Shown one piece after another: positions 40,725-51,784 of a DNA stretch of 64,000 nt. Each line of letters starts with the position of its first letter. The stretch's first letter is position 1. The position numbers and the translations under genes were made by a program. Origin of the DNA: Cycas panzhihuaensis (taxonomy: Eukaryota > Cycadophyta); the NCBI GenBank assembly GCA_023213395.1, contig CM041465.1, positions 162,695,741 to 162,759,740 of the forward strand. The letters are read 5' to 3'. The notes beneath the pieces were generated by a model. It did no database searches, was not told the DNA's origin, and was given only the letters and a program-made list of their open reading frames with translations.

Positions 40725-41674
40725 CTATTTTCTCTTTCTACAGAGGAGACATTCTTTTGTTTAATCAACTCATTTGTTTTTGCCACATTACCAAACAATT
40801 CATACAGACAATGGTGCTGAATTTTATTACAAGAGGAAGTTACAACATTTTCTTTGGAATCTTCTATTGCAAAGTTACCTTTTCTACTTGGTTCAATTTC
40901 ATCTAGACATAACTCCATAAGATAACATCTTAAGGATTTTTCTCCTGTTTCCTCCCAAGCAGACTGCAGCCAATCCAGCAAATATGTCGTTGAAGCCTCG
41001 CTTGCCATTTGTGGAGGGGTCTTTAGGGCTTGGAATGTCGTTTCCGTACAGGGACTTACTATTGTAGCTGCTGATGTAGTTGTTGAGGACAATCTATCAT
41101 CATCTTCTATGTTTTCAATCTGTGGACCATTTGAGCAAAGAGGCAATACGACTTTCTTTCCCGCCGAATACAAAGTGAAAGTCAGCTTCGCCCAATCTTG
41201 CAAGGCCTCTGTTGCCAATAGCCATGGTCGTCCTAGGAGTGCAGGATATGTTTTATTATGATCCTGCATTCTTACAACTGCAAAATCCAAGCAAACCGTA
41301 TTTCCTGCCACTGTTACTGGGATATTCAATAAAGATCCCATTGGTCGGACTTGCAACTGGTTGGCTAACCGTATTGCATAGTCTGGGGAAACCAATTTTG
41401 GCCGTCCCAATGAAATCCATACGGATTCAGGAAGCACATTTACTCCTGATCCTCCATCCACTACTGTTTTACAAATCATTGTTCCAAACAAAATCATTGG
41501 AACTCTTGGATCAATTACATCCATTTTTGTAGTTTGTAACACTGGTTTTTCCATGTAATCTACAAAATAACCAGCTTCCCACCATTTAAAGATAATGGTT
41601 ACAGGAATAGATATACCTGATTCCATTAATAATTCTTTTATCTCTTGCAAATTTTGCCATCGATTTTTTTCCAA
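40667..41674 (-). CDS. Element J protease
   Basis: This is an open 335-codon stretch. Residues about 1-30 are a linker. The retropepsin domain reads DPRVPMILFG, CKTVVDGGSGVNVLPESVW (catalytic D in DGGS), LANQLQVRPMGSLLNIPVTV and LLGRPWLLATEAL. This is the style of Athila/Tat-related Gypsy proteases. The last ~130 residues (SSTTTSAATIV, then an acidic stretch) form the spacer before RT and overlap its start in another frame. It is part of a gag-pol polyprotein. Confidence 0.88.
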   Translation of the reverse strand: MEKNRWQNLQEIKELLMESGISIPVTIIFKWWEAGYFVDYMEKPVLQTTKMDVIDPRVPMILFGTMICKTVVDGGSGVNVLPESVWISLGRPKLVSPDYAIRLANQLQVRPMGSLLNIPVTVAGNTVCLDFAVVRMQDHNKTYPALLGRPWLLATEALQDWAKLTFTLYSAGKKVVLPLCSNGPQIENIEDDDRLSSTTTSAATIVSPCTETTFQALKTPPQMASEASTTYLLDWLQSAWEETGEKSLRCYLMELCLDEIEPSRKGNFAIEDSKENVVTSSCNKIQHHCLYELFGNVAKTNELIKQKNVSSVERENSCQSNQEVVRNFPQTYSHM

Positions 41675-41849
41675 TTGCTCTTCAAATGCTGGTGGTCGCC
41701 TTTGATATACTTGTCCTTTAAATCAGTTTGCTTGTTCCAATTCGCCTATCTGCACCATCCTTGTAGCCTCTTGTATGGCTCTAACAGCCTCCTGCAATCT
41801 TTCTTTCTCCACTGTTGCATCCGGAAAGTTACTGCTGCTTGCTGTGTCT

Positions 41850-43201
41850 ACCATCTTTCTACTTCTTGTTTGGACGTATACTGGCTTCTCCTTATCTGGA
41901 ATTTTTGTAGCCAGATTTGAAGTTTGTATTTTCAGGCCAGAATTCTTTGGGCAATCTGCCCATTCATGGTTTGCCAGCCCACATTCTTCGCAAATATAAT
42001 CTATTCCTTGCTTCTGTAGTGGACAATCTATCCTAAAATGTCCCCATCTTGAACACAGATGGCAGCGGACTGGCTTCGTCTTCCCTTTCTATTGTTTGAA
42101 AGAAGGATTTTCTTTCTTTTGATAAAAGGATTCCCTTACCGAATTTCTGTGATAACACTCCCACGTATAGTGGTTTCCTCTTTTACAAATTTCGCACCAT
42201 TTCTTCTTTGTCTACTGATGTTCATTCCTAAAGTGGCCTGGTTGTCCACACAGAGGGGGGCACCATATATTTTCTCTAGATTTCCCCATTTTCAACTTGG
42301 CTATCTCCATTCTTAATTTTTTGATCTCTTCATCTCGCTGATTTGATTCAGCAGGTATTCCAGAAGATTGTTGTTTCAACAACTCTACTTCTTTTTTTAA
42401 GGCTTCGATTTCTGGTTTTGTGGTTCCAAGGGGCAGAAACATCTGCCCAAAATTCTGTGTTCCATTCTACAGTTGTGCTGTCCGCAATTGATTTTCGAAG
42501 CGTAATGCTAATTCCTTAACTTGCTCATAACTAGTTAGAGGATGAAACATGATTTTTTCTTTTAAATGAGGCAGCAATCCTTGCACGAAGTATTTCAATG
42601 ACAACATTGGATTCATTGGCATAAGGGGGTCCATTTTATTAAAAATGATTTTCAGTCTTCCATCAAAATCATTAACGGACTCACCTGATATCTGTCTGAT
42701 TTCTTCCAGAGCTTGGAATATCGACATTGGGTCTTTGAGCTGCTGAAATCTGTCCAAAAATTGTGTCTGAACTATTTCCCACGTAGGATTCGTCTTTGCT
42801 ACATATTGGTACCAGGCGATTGCTGTTCCTCGCAATGTAGAGAAAAATCTTGCTTTTATTTCTTCTGGATCTTTATTCTTTTTTATTTTCAGCATGTTGG
42901 AGAATAAAGCCAAGTGATATCCAGGATCTCCCGAACTGTCAAATTGCAAATGTCCAAACATGGCATCGTTCTGAACTATGACGTATGGGGAAATTGTTTG
43001 ATTTCCTCCTCCCATTCCACTGCCTTGCGCCATATTCCTCGGACACAGAGATTCTGGTCCAGTTATGTTCAACTCTCCTTCACTCCTTTCTTGCCTCAAA
43101 ATTGTGCTTTCTGGACTTTCTTCCACGAATGATGATCCTGATAAGATCCTAGTCATTCTATACAATGGGTTTCTTTTACCTCTAGTATATAACAATCCCA
43201 C
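41850..43201 (-). pseudogene. Element J gag with zinc-knuckle cluster
   Basis: The capsid domain lies in the 244-codon frame 42467-43201: NDAMFGHLQFDSSGDPGYHL, ARFFSTLRGTAIAWYQYV, TQFLDRFQQLKDP and YFVQGLLPHLKEKIM, typical of Retrotrans_gag. A coiled-coil part (EIEALKKEVELLKQQ) follows at 42212-42442. Four Cys/His knuckles come next: CPPLCGQPGHFRNEH (degenerate), CEICKRGNHYTWEC, CHLCSRWGHFRIDC and CEECGLANHEWADC, spread over 41955-42270 with two stops between. Most plant Gypsy gags have one or two. Confidence 0.88.
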
Positions 43202-44064
43202 CCTAATGTGGTTGTACTGTATATTTCTAAATTAATTGTCTTTCCTTCTTCTATGACCGTCTGTTCTTTTACAGATTCCAACAATTCAATTTCCTAGTTC
43301 TCTTCTCGTTCTGATGATGAATCCTCAGGCTGTGACAGGTTTCCTTGATCTTCTTCAAGTTCCAGCCTTTCTTCTTCAATTCTTTTTTGGCTCCAATCTC
43401 GGTGGTTTTGCCAAATTATGGAAATCTCTGTCTTCTTTCAAACTTTTCTGCAACTATTAATCTTCCTTGCGATTTAGTTCCCGCTGGTTTATAAGCTCTG
43501 AATTCTGCTGATTTTCGAGCCAATTCTCATCTTCTTCCAGGCTTAACCCTTACTGGTTTATTTGCCCTTCACCCTACTGATTCCCCAACAGGTTCCCCTC
43601 TTCCTCTTCAATGTCTTGAAAGCATTTCTGTACAGAATTATAGTTTTCTTCAGAGATTTCCCATTGTTTCTATTTCAGTTTGGTCTCTTCGCATTTTTTA
43701 ATATCATTTTCTTCCTCTTGACTGAATATCTCCTGTCTTGGCTTTGCTTTCTCCTCTACAATCTTTTTTATCGTTTTCTTTCGTTTCTCTAGCTGTCCTT
43801 TGTCCTCCTGGGCTTCTTTCTCTCTGTCGCATCCCGCGCCTGTAATTGGGGTTTGGTTTTCTTCCTGCCGCCCCTTCCCAACTGACTTCTTCACCGGTTT
43901 TCTCTCTACTGGTTCCCTAGGTCTGCGCGTGCCTTCTTCACGGCTTTCTTCGCGTCTCGGTGATCCGTTCTTCCCTTGACTCGCCCTTTCTCAATGAGTT
44001 AGCCCTAGGTGGCATGGATAGCTTCCGATCTCAGCATCTCATTCTTTCTTGGTTAGGAAAAAAA
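43202..44064 (-). other. Element J leader and gag N-terminal extension
   Basis: Charged, Lys/Glu-rich coding-like sequence is broken by many stops, for example the 74-codon frame at 43670-43894. It lies between the primer-binding site and the capsid. It may be a decayed N-terminal extension of gag or the leader. Confidence 0.5.
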
Positions 44065-44079
44065 GCGGCAATGGAACCA
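44065..44079 (-). other. Element J primer-binding site, tRNA-Glu-like
   Basis: The minus strand reads TGGTTCCATTGCCGC shortly after the 5' LTR end. This resembles the 3' end complement of plant tRNA-Glu (TGGTTCCGTTGCCGG, recalled from the tRNA family) and not tRNA-Met. Confidence 0.6.
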
Positions 44080-44084
44080 AGATG

Positions 44085-44792
44085 TGTGCGCCTTTTACTA
44101 ACTGTTTAATCATGCAATAATTCATAAAGAAAAGACGCACATTGGTGAAAACATCAATAACTATTATTCATGACAAGGGCAATGCGTCTGGTCCTCTCAC
44201 AACCAGATGCATGTCAGAACAATTACAACGGACTGTCCCAACGTGGGTCCAGCCCAGGCCAATCAGATATCAAGAAAATACACACATGTTCCTACATATC
44301 TTGCTTCTCAGTTTTATGTGAGACAGGGGTACAGTTACATAACGGTTTCAAAAACTGTTGTCCTAACTACTTTGCCGCTGCCCATGGTCTACCCACTGAC
44401 CTAGTTGCTTACGGTCTGCCCGAGTTGCGGTAGCCACTTCCTTTATTGCGGATCGTAACCGCGATTCTGATTGCGGCTGACATTAGTAGTCGCGATCACG
44501 CGATGGCGACAATCCATCGTAGTCGCGACAGCAACGGATGTAGCCACGGTAGCGCAACCGTAGTAGGTCGGAACGCAGTCATCACGGTAGCAGCGAGTCG
44601 AACATAGTCGCAGCAGCGGTCAATGTAGTCGAAATTACAGTCGCAACAGTAACAACTGTAGTTGCGGCGATGCATTGCGCGATACAATGATAACGATTGT
44701 CGCCGCGGCAAAATCTGATAACGATCGCGACTCCATCGATGAAATCATCATAATTACAGCCATTCCTCCAAAATTGGTTGTTAACTAGCACA
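44085..44792 (-). repeat. Element J 5' LTR
   Basis: 708 bp, TGTGCG...AGCACA on the plus strand, paired with 21549-22184. It is 72 bp longer, because of extra sequence near 44360-44410 and of length differences in the CpG-rich part (about 44430-44740). Confidence 0.9.
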
Positions 44793-44949
44793 AAGAGGGA
44801 ATGTCTTAGAGAATTACACACCTTGAAGAAATGACTCAAAGCATAACTAAACTGTCATAGGAAATGACAGAGTTGTAGCATAACATATAGCAAATACAGG
44901 ATAAGAGTGACCAATGACAGGATGACATGAACATGAAATTTGATAAGAT

Positions 44950-46620
44950 ACTTCGACAACTAGTGATCAACTCCACGAAACTATCCACCTCCAACCTAAA
45001 AGGCCCCTCACCACCACCTACTAAAGCGCCACACCTCCTCCATCAAGGTAGCCACAATTCATTCACAAGATCACAGTCCTAACTTTTGACCCTGATCTCA
45101 ACAAGGATTCTTCACAAAGTTGGATCAATAAGTTGGAGTCCTATTTATCCTTGAATCCTATGCCCCCAACAAATCAAATAACATTTGCCTCAATCCATTT
45201 AGAGGGGAAAGCACACCATTGGTTCCGATGGTGGTAGTATGAGAACCCATCCATCTAAACATGGGGACAATTCTATTAGAGATTTTTTGAACAATATGAT
45301 GACACTTGGAATAACTCCTCCTTTAGCCAACTCACTTGGCTAAAGCAAATAACATTAGTAGAGACTTACATGGACGAATTTAGGCATTACACACCTGGGA
45401 TCCCCATTCACTTGATTGGGACACGCTTATTGACATCTATGTATTAGGACTCAAGGAGCACATTTGTATGTGCTTAAAAGCTACATCCTTATTCAACCTA
45501 AGAGAGGCCATGTCCAAAGCAAAAGTAGTTGAGGCCGAGTTTTTGGTAGAGCAAGAAACAACATTTAGGCAAGATTCCACATGGTGTCAATGACCCCAAT
45601 TTTCCAATCAACAACACTGGTGGCTCAAAATCGAGAAAATGCAATAACAGCCATAGAATCAGTAGCAGATCCAGTCCATATCCCAACAATGAAAGCAAAT
45701 CGACGTATGAAGGTTGGCCGCTGCATCAAGTATTCAGAGAAATGGGTCCTTGGACAAATGAAGGTGTGCAAAGCAAAGCGGATGATCTTCACAATTGATC
45801 CTGCCCTGGATGACGACTCAGATTCCGACAATGAGCCCAATGAGAAGTTGCCCCAAGAATTCCTTATTGATCCCCAACCAAAAGTTTCCTTAGCTGCTAT
45901 CTCGTCCACATCTTGCCTAGAACCCGTCCAAGTAAAAATACAAATCAAGAAGATCTCTATCATGATCCTGATCGACAATGGCATGTCATTAAATTTCACA
46001 AACATTTCCTTAGTAAGATAGCTAAACCTTTATATTGTTCCCATAACCAGATGTACTTGTTCCTTATTAGTCCACCAACCCCTGCACTCTATCGGTACTA
46101 TAAAAAAATGTAACAGTATAGATCAGTTCCTATCACCTAGTCAACAACTTTTATGCATTATCTATAGGAGGATCGGACACAATCCTTGGAGTCCAATGGC
46201 TTGAAACACTTAGTACATACAACACCAATAACTCTCCTAATAATCCCTTCATCTTGTTTAAAGATTGTATGGGCCAAACTCATAAGTTGCACGGCATCCA
46301 ATCTTCCCCTAACAAAGTTGTCTCCCCAAATCAAATGAGGAAACACTTGACCAATAGTCTCAGATATATAGTCTGCATTAACAACATCCAATCTCAACAA
46401 ATCATTCATCCAAACATTCAAGCTCTTCTATCGAAGTGTTAGTCAATATTTGCCCTGCTGCCCAACACACCCCCACTGGATCACAATTTTCATCACTCCA
46501 TCAAACTCAAAATTCCCCAATTTTCATCACTCCATCAAACTCAAAATTCCCCATGATATCATTAGCTTAAGGCCCTACCAAAATTCGTATTTGTAGAAAA
46601 ATGAAATTGAAAAAATTACA
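44950..46620 (+). pseudogene. Gypsy gag-protease fragment I
   Basis: Plus-strand Gypsy polyprotein remains. Gag reads from about 45070: FDPDLNKDSSQSWINKLESY, ITFASIHLEGKAHHWFRWW, then QLTWLKQITLVETYMDEF. An open frame at 45581-46021 runs from the gag tail (LGQMKVCKAKRMIF) through an acidic spacer into protease, where IMILIDNGMSLNFTN replaces LIDSGSTHNFI. Then IGGSDTILGVQWLETL follows at about 46160-46205, and QTHKLHGIQ and the RT-proximal SIFALLPNTPPLDH run to 46620. A 34-bp internal duplication lies at 46485-46552. The rest is cut off by element D's LTR. Confidence 0.85.
46485..46552 (+). repeat. 34-bp tandem duplication
   Basis: Two exact 34-bp copies, 46485-46518 and 46519-46552, of AATTTTCATCACTCCATCAA followed by ACTCAAAATTCCCC. 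They fall in the RT-proximal part of fragment I. Confidence 0.92.
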
Positions 46621-46645
46621 AGAAAATTAATGGGTGTGGGTATTA

Positions 46646-47037
46646 TGACAGTGGATATTCTTCCAAAATACATACGGATTACACACAAATACAAAATATA
46701 CACAAGTGCAGAAATATAGATAGTGGTCTTTTGCAACATAGATCAAAAGAAATATATGCAATAATTAAGATAATAGTGTAATAACAACAAAAAATAAATC
46801 TTCCAATACAAAGTTTCAAATATTGCTTATCATTCGTAGCTCTAATCCTTGTTTGAGGGGAGGTGACCTTCGCAAATAGCTCCACCAACTATCTCCAAGT
46901 TGCTTGTTAACCATGCATACTTAATGTCCTCCCAACTCGCTTATTTATAGAGGCTAAGTACACAAAACATTCTCTCATACAATTACTTCAATCTCTTTAG
47001 TCAAAGAGAGAGTCAGCCCTACGTTGGAATTGCTACA
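46646..47037 (-). repeat. Element D 3' LTR
   Basis: 392 bp, TGACAGTGG...TTGCTACA on the plus strand. The minus strand shows CTATAAATAAG near 46945, a likely TATA box. The partner is not in the window. Confidence 0.72.
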
Positions 47038-47055
47038 ATTCCCTCCCCTTAAAAG

Positions 47056-48270
47056 CATGCTTTGCCCTCAAAGCATGGAAAAGTGCTTGTGTTGCTCATA
47101 CAAGTCTTCTGATTTGTAGGTAGAATCTTCAAGATCTTAGTTCCTCCACTTTATCAGGTATTCTCGTATTTCCCTTGTACATAGGTTCCTTGTTTGTATC
47201 TATAGAATGCCTTCTAGCTCAATTATTATCTTCCCTTCCTCGTTGAGTTTTGGTAATTCAATCACAAGTATGGTGTTTTGTCTCAATTTTCTTTTTGAGG
47301 CATGAGACATGGAAGACGTTATAGATGTAGTTGGCGGTGGGTAGGTCCAGTCAATAGGCGACTTCTCCTATTTTATCCAAGACTTAGTATGGTCCAAAGA
47401 ATCGAGCCTGTAGCTTGGTCTTTCCCAATCTCTTTATGGTTGTTTGCTTGTATGGTTGAAGACTAAGGAAGACACAATCTCTTGATTCAAAAGTTTGTTT
47501 CGTTCTATGTTGATATGTTTGTTACTTCATATGATTTTTAGCCATATTGAATTTATCTTTGAGTATTCGTATTGTTTGTTGCATTTGTTCTTGTTGTTCC
47601 TAGACTGATTGGACTGGTGATCTTGTATTCCAAGTGAGGATTGATGGAGCTTTGAATCCATAGGGAGCTTGAAATGGTGTCGTTCTGGCAGAGGTATGGT
47701 AAATAGTGTTAAACCACCATTCAGCCAAGTGGAGCCATTTATGTCGTTGTTGCTTGTCAAATGTGAAATTTTGTAGATATCTTTATTTACTACCTCTATT
47801 TGTCCATGTATTTGTGGGTGGTAGGTTGTGCTCATAGCAAGTTCCATGCATGTTTGCCTAAATAACTCCTGCCAGAAAGCACTTGTGAATTTGGGATCAC
47901 AATCATTAATGATGACTTTTGGAAATCCATGAAGTCAATAAATTTCTTTGATGAAGATTTCAACTATCTGACTAGCTTTGGCAGTTGTCAGTATTCCTCG
48001 AAAGTGAGCATATTTAGTTAAGCAATCAAGTACAACAAAGATGGCATCTTTTCCTTTCAAGGTGGGTGGTCCTATTATGAATTCCATTGAGATTTCTTCC
48101 CATTTCTTTTTTGGTATATGTAGAGGTTGTAGTAATCCATGCAACTTCATACCTTCTACTTTGTTCCTTTGACATATGCCACATCCCGAATTGAGCTTGT
48201 GGACATCTATTTTCCTACCTTTCCAAAAGAAAGTATTTTGGAGATGCCGGTAGGTCTTGTCAATTCTCAT
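47056..48270 (-). pseudogene. Element D integrase
   Basis: The frame 47935-48270 has the zinc-binding end (CGICQRNK) and the core start (PKKKWEEISMEFIIGPP, FVVLDCLTKYAHF). The frame 47527-47847 has the glutamate region as STTYHPQIHGQIEVVNK. Broken sequence at 47060-47500 ends with a chromodomain-like REYLIKWRN and the tail CFEGK before the polypurine tract. The chromodomain-like LIKW motif and the GKDAIFVV style match chromovirus-type plant Gypsy elements. It is inactive through stops and shifts. Confidence 0.85.
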
Positions 48271-48423
48271 GTGTCCTGCTTTCGAGGTAGCATCTGCCTC
48301 TTATAGAATTTTATCTTTGAGTCTGCAATTGTGTGGTATCATGATCCTTCCTTTTTTGTAGATTAAATCACCTTTTTTTTTTTTGTACTTTCCCTATCCC
48401 TCATTAATTTCTTGTAAAATTCT

Positions 48424-49962
48424 TTATGATAAAGGGTTGTCTTGGCATTTGTGAATTAACTCTTGGGTCCAGTTTAGAATGGCGATGGAGATGGCTCGTA
48501 CGATGATATCTTCTAGGATCCTGGATAGGGCATTTGCAATAATATTTTCCTTTCCCTTTTTGTAAATTTCAAAATCAAATGATTGAACCTTATTTACCCA
48601 TTTTTGTTGTTCGTCTAACAATGCCTTTTGATATAAGAAGTATTTGAGGCTATTAGGATCAGTTTTGTCCACGAATTTGCTTCTAAGTACATATTGCCTC
48701 CATTTGTTAATTGTGTGCATAATTGCTAGCATTTCCTCATTGTAGATAGGTTTGAGTCATTCTCTTTTGCTTAATTTGCGACTTTCGAAAGCCAACGATT
48801 GATCCTCTTGAAGTAGTATTATTCCCAATTCTGATCCTAATGCCTCACATTTCAATGTGAAGGGTTGGCTAAAATCTGGTGTAGTGAGTACTAGAGTGGT
48901 TACCATGGCTCTCTTTAAAGTTTGGAGGGCATCCTTTGCTAAGTTGTACCATGTGAAAGCCTCTTTCTTTGTTAAATTCATCAATGGCATGGCATGTGAG
49001 CATACCCCTTGATGAATCATTGCAAAAATGTAACTATGCCTAGAAAACTCCTTACACCCATTACGTTCTTTCATGTGGGCAAGTCAACAATGGCCTGGAC
49101 CTTTCTAGGATCCACCTTAACCCCCTCCTAGGAGATAATATGCCCTAGGTGTTCTAGTTCTATTTGTCTGAATGACACTTGGCCTTGTTTGCAGAGAACC
49201 GATTATCATGTAGAACTTATAGTATTGCTCGGATGTGTTCTAGATGCTCTATCCACTTTTTGCTATAAAGTAAAATATTATCAAAGAAAACCAAAACAAA
49301 TTTGTGCAAAAATAGTCTTAATACCTTGTTCATAGTGCTTTGGAACATGGATAGAGTGTTAGTTAAGCCAAATGGCATAACTCGAAATCCGAGCAACCCT
49401 TCATAGGTTCAAAATGTTGTCTTGTAGATATTTTCATTTTTTATTCGAATTTGATAATATCTTGAACGCAAGTCGATTTTGGAAAAATATTTGGCTCCAT
49501 GCAACTCGTTAAGTAAGTCATTAATCCTTGGAATAGGGTACCTATTTTTTAACATTAGGTTGTTGAGCCCTTTGTAATCAACACACATCTGATATGATCT
49601 ATCTTTTTCATGACTTAGTATTACTAGTGATGCAAAGGGGCTCGATCTTGGCGAAATATGCTCCTTCTATAGAAGTTCTTGAGTGACATAGTCAATTGTT
49701 TTCCTAAAATGATGGCGGTGTTTATATGGCCAGATATTCACCGGTGTTGCACCTAGTGCTAACTCGATTTTATGCTCGCATCCTTGACTTGGTGGTAATC
49801 CAGGGTTAGTTCTTCAAATACCTCATTGTATTGGTTGATTAGATCATATACTTCCCTTGGAACATCCTTAATATCAACCTTATAACATGTCATCGAGTAT
49901 GACGTTGGGTTTTTCTTTAGTAGCTTTTCTATTTGATGTGATGTTGGAGTGATAAGTCTCAT
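48424..49962 (-). pseudogene. Element D reverse transcriptase and RNase H
   Basis: The protease-RT linker is at 49759-49962 (VPREVYDLINQYNEVFEEL). RT fingers and palm lie at 49100-49700 in broken frames. The catalytic motif near 49280-49310 reads LVFFDNILLYSKKW, so the second catalytic Asp is Asn. RNase H follows at 48757-49074 (PFTLKCEALGSELGIILLQED, then ESRKLSKRE) and 48424-48732 (LAIMHTINKWRQYV, then DFEIYKKGKENIIANALSR). It is dead by several independent lesions. Confidence 0.85.
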
Positions 49963-49981
49963 TCTGCCTCAAAGTTCCTCT

Positions 49982-50394
49982 TGAAATCCCTTGAAGAATA
50001 ACAATTATGCTAGGAATTGGTAGAGGATAATAGCAGTGATTGACCAAAAATATCTCCACAGATGAAAATACTTATAAGGAAAAGATATACTAAAGATATT
50101 AAACGTATAAGCCAGATGGTGGAAGCAAACTTCCCTCTTTGAGGCGAGGAAACCTCCAAAAATAGCAACCCAAAAGGGCCAAGCAAATTACAGCACTAAG
50201 GTTGAGCAAAAGCTAGGAAACAACTCATTAAGATACCTGGAAATGAGGCTTTAGAACCCTATATATAGCTGCTTGATATCTCTATAGTGAAGTCAGGCAG
50301 AACTATGTAATTATTGGGAGTTTAGTTTACATATAAGTCGACTAGAATACTAGTATAGAAGTTGGCCAACTGGAGGGTGTTTTGGATTACAACA
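49982..50394 (-). repeat. Element E 3' LTR
   Basis: 413 bp, plus strand TGAAATCCC...GGATTACAACA. Next to it the minus strand has the purine tract GAGGAGAGGAACT. It holds TATATATAG at about 50262. The left edge is the best-fitting TG and is not confirmed by a partner. Confidence 0.6.
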
Positions 50395-50502
50395 AGTTCC
50401 TCTCCTCAAAAACATGCTTTGCCCTCAAAGCATGGGTAATTTTGGATGCTATTGAATCCATTCTTCACCTACCCAGGTTGCATCTTTTAAATCTACTATT
50501 TT
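50395..50502 (-). pseudogene. Element E integrase C-terminal end
   Basis: The minus strand reads KIVDLKDATWVGEEWIQ, the chromodomain-type end of a Gypsy integrase, then a tail with GQSMFL before the purine tract. It continues from 62827 on the far side of Copia G. Confidence 0.75.
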
Positions 50503-50660
50503 TGTTAACGTGACAATTGTTTGTTAAGCCACTAGTTAATGGTAATGTGTGGTTTAACTAATCATGATTAACGAAATAGTACAAGATATTCAAATGGTCA
50601 CAACCCTTGTCAGGAGGCACCTCTTGGAAGGATATTTATATCCTAGAGCCCTTGTATATC
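50503..50660 (+). repeat. Element G 5' LTR, first part
   Basis: It starts TGTTAACGTGACAATTG and matches the 3' LTR start at 62759 for about 70 bp. It is broken at 50660 by element F. Confidence 0.85.
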
Positions 50661-51161
50661 TAATGGAGAGGGTTAAAATATTCATATACAGGTATAATAT
50701 TAAAATAGAATATATGATTTTGTAATGTTAAACAATTATCATATTAATGTCATCAGGATAATATCACAAATCTGCAATTGAAATCAACACAGAAACACCA
50801 TCTTGACAGGTGGAAAAACCCCCTAGTGGGGATGAAAAAAAAACCTCCTAAAATAGATAGATATTATTATAAAGAAATACATTATACTAAAGATTTTGTG
50901 AGGATCTCATCCTCCCTCTTTGGAGTGTCAGCCTAACCTATGTATAGCCACCACCTCATCAGACAGACTTTGACCAACTTGACCAACCTCCTAGAATCTA
51001 GGAGGAGATATCTAAGGAAGATGAAGGTTCGTTGAAATGGGAAGTTGTCCATTTCAACAAACTCTACAATTAGATAATGTAAAGTAACATTATAAAATAA
51101 CCTTTATAAAAATTACCTTATTAAAAGATAACATTAATGAAAAGGTAACATTATTCTAACA
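50661..51161 (-). repeat. Element F 3' LTR
   Basis: 501 bp, plus strand TAATGGAGAGGG...TTCTAACA. It is over 90% identical by eye to 56680-57173. The outer flank is ATATC. Confidence 0.94.
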
Positions 51162-51274
51162 TCTCCCTTTAATGTTATCTTTTGTACAATGGATGATATA
51201 GAAGATGGAAGAAGAAGAAGACTTTAGCATGATGATCCCCCTTTGATGAAGACTTCTTCAATCTTCAACAATTC

Positions 51275-51784
51275 TCAAAGTTTAACAAACTTTGCTTCTG
51301 TCAATGGCTTTGTAAGAATATCTACAAGTTGCAAATCTATAAGACAGTAAAACAAATTAATAGTATTATCATTTACAAGATTACGTATAAAATGTTGATA
51401 TAATTCTATATGTTTAGTCCTAGAATGTGCAACAGGATTCGTAGCAATAGATATCGCACCTTGATTATCAACATTAATTTTAATAGAAGAGTTAGGGAAC
51501 AAACCAAGTTCACTTAATAAAGATTTAATCCAAAGTGCTTCTTTACTCACTTCAACAAGTGCTCGATATTTTGCTTCAATTATAGATAAAGCCAATGTTT
51601 TTATTTTCTTGCTGGACAATGTGATAGGTGAGAAATCAAGGAAGAAAATATAACCAGTAGTAGATTTTCTATCATCAAAATCTCCTGCCTAATCAGAATC
51701 TGTGTATCCTATCAATTTTAGGTTAGTATTACAGAAATTATATGTTAAACCATTATAAATCGTACCTAGAAGATATCGTAAGAT
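51275..51784 (-). pseudogene. Element F RNase H
   Basis: The open frame 51275-51619 begins in SSKKIKTLALSIIEAKYRALV (catalytic acids of Copia RNase H). It goes on with ALWIKSLLSELG, INVDNQGAISIATNPVAHSRTKHIEL and LVDILTKPLTEAKF, the complete C-terminal end. Upstream blocks (51620-51780) are shifted. Confidence 0.9.

Larger units (their letters stand above)
21549..44792 (-). mobile_element. Gypsy element J, interrupted by array K
   Basis: This Ty3/Gypsy element on the minus strand has LTRs at 21549-22184 and 44085-44792. GAGGG stands directly before the left LTR and two bases after the right one, a probable target duplication. The primer-binding site resembles a tRNA-Glu type. From right to left come a charged leader, gag with zinc knuckles, protease, RT, RNase H, integrase, then a separate 541-codon frame before the 3' LTR. 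Removing array K (13.3 kb) leaves about 9.9 kb. The protease-RT style (DPRVPMILFG..., DGGSGVNVLP) is that of non-chromodomain plant Gypsy elements related to Athila/Tat. Confidence 0.92.
46646..49981 (-). mobile_element. Gypsy element D (3' portion)
   Basis: Minus-strand Gypsy with 3' LTR at 46646-47037, a polypurine tract (minus CTTTTAAGGGGAGGG) and pol from integrase back to the protease-RT linker at 49962. Upstream it is interrupted by the LTR of element E at 49982. Gag and the 5' LTR would lie beyond the window end. Its sequence is related to E, which carries the same C-terminal phrase (TTTGAGGGCAAAGCATG) before its LTR. Confidence 0.85.

Noticed and set aside
45625-46005. 126-codon minus-strand frame
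   Set aside because: It is the antisense of the Gypsy gag-protease frame on the plus strand, which carries the motifs.
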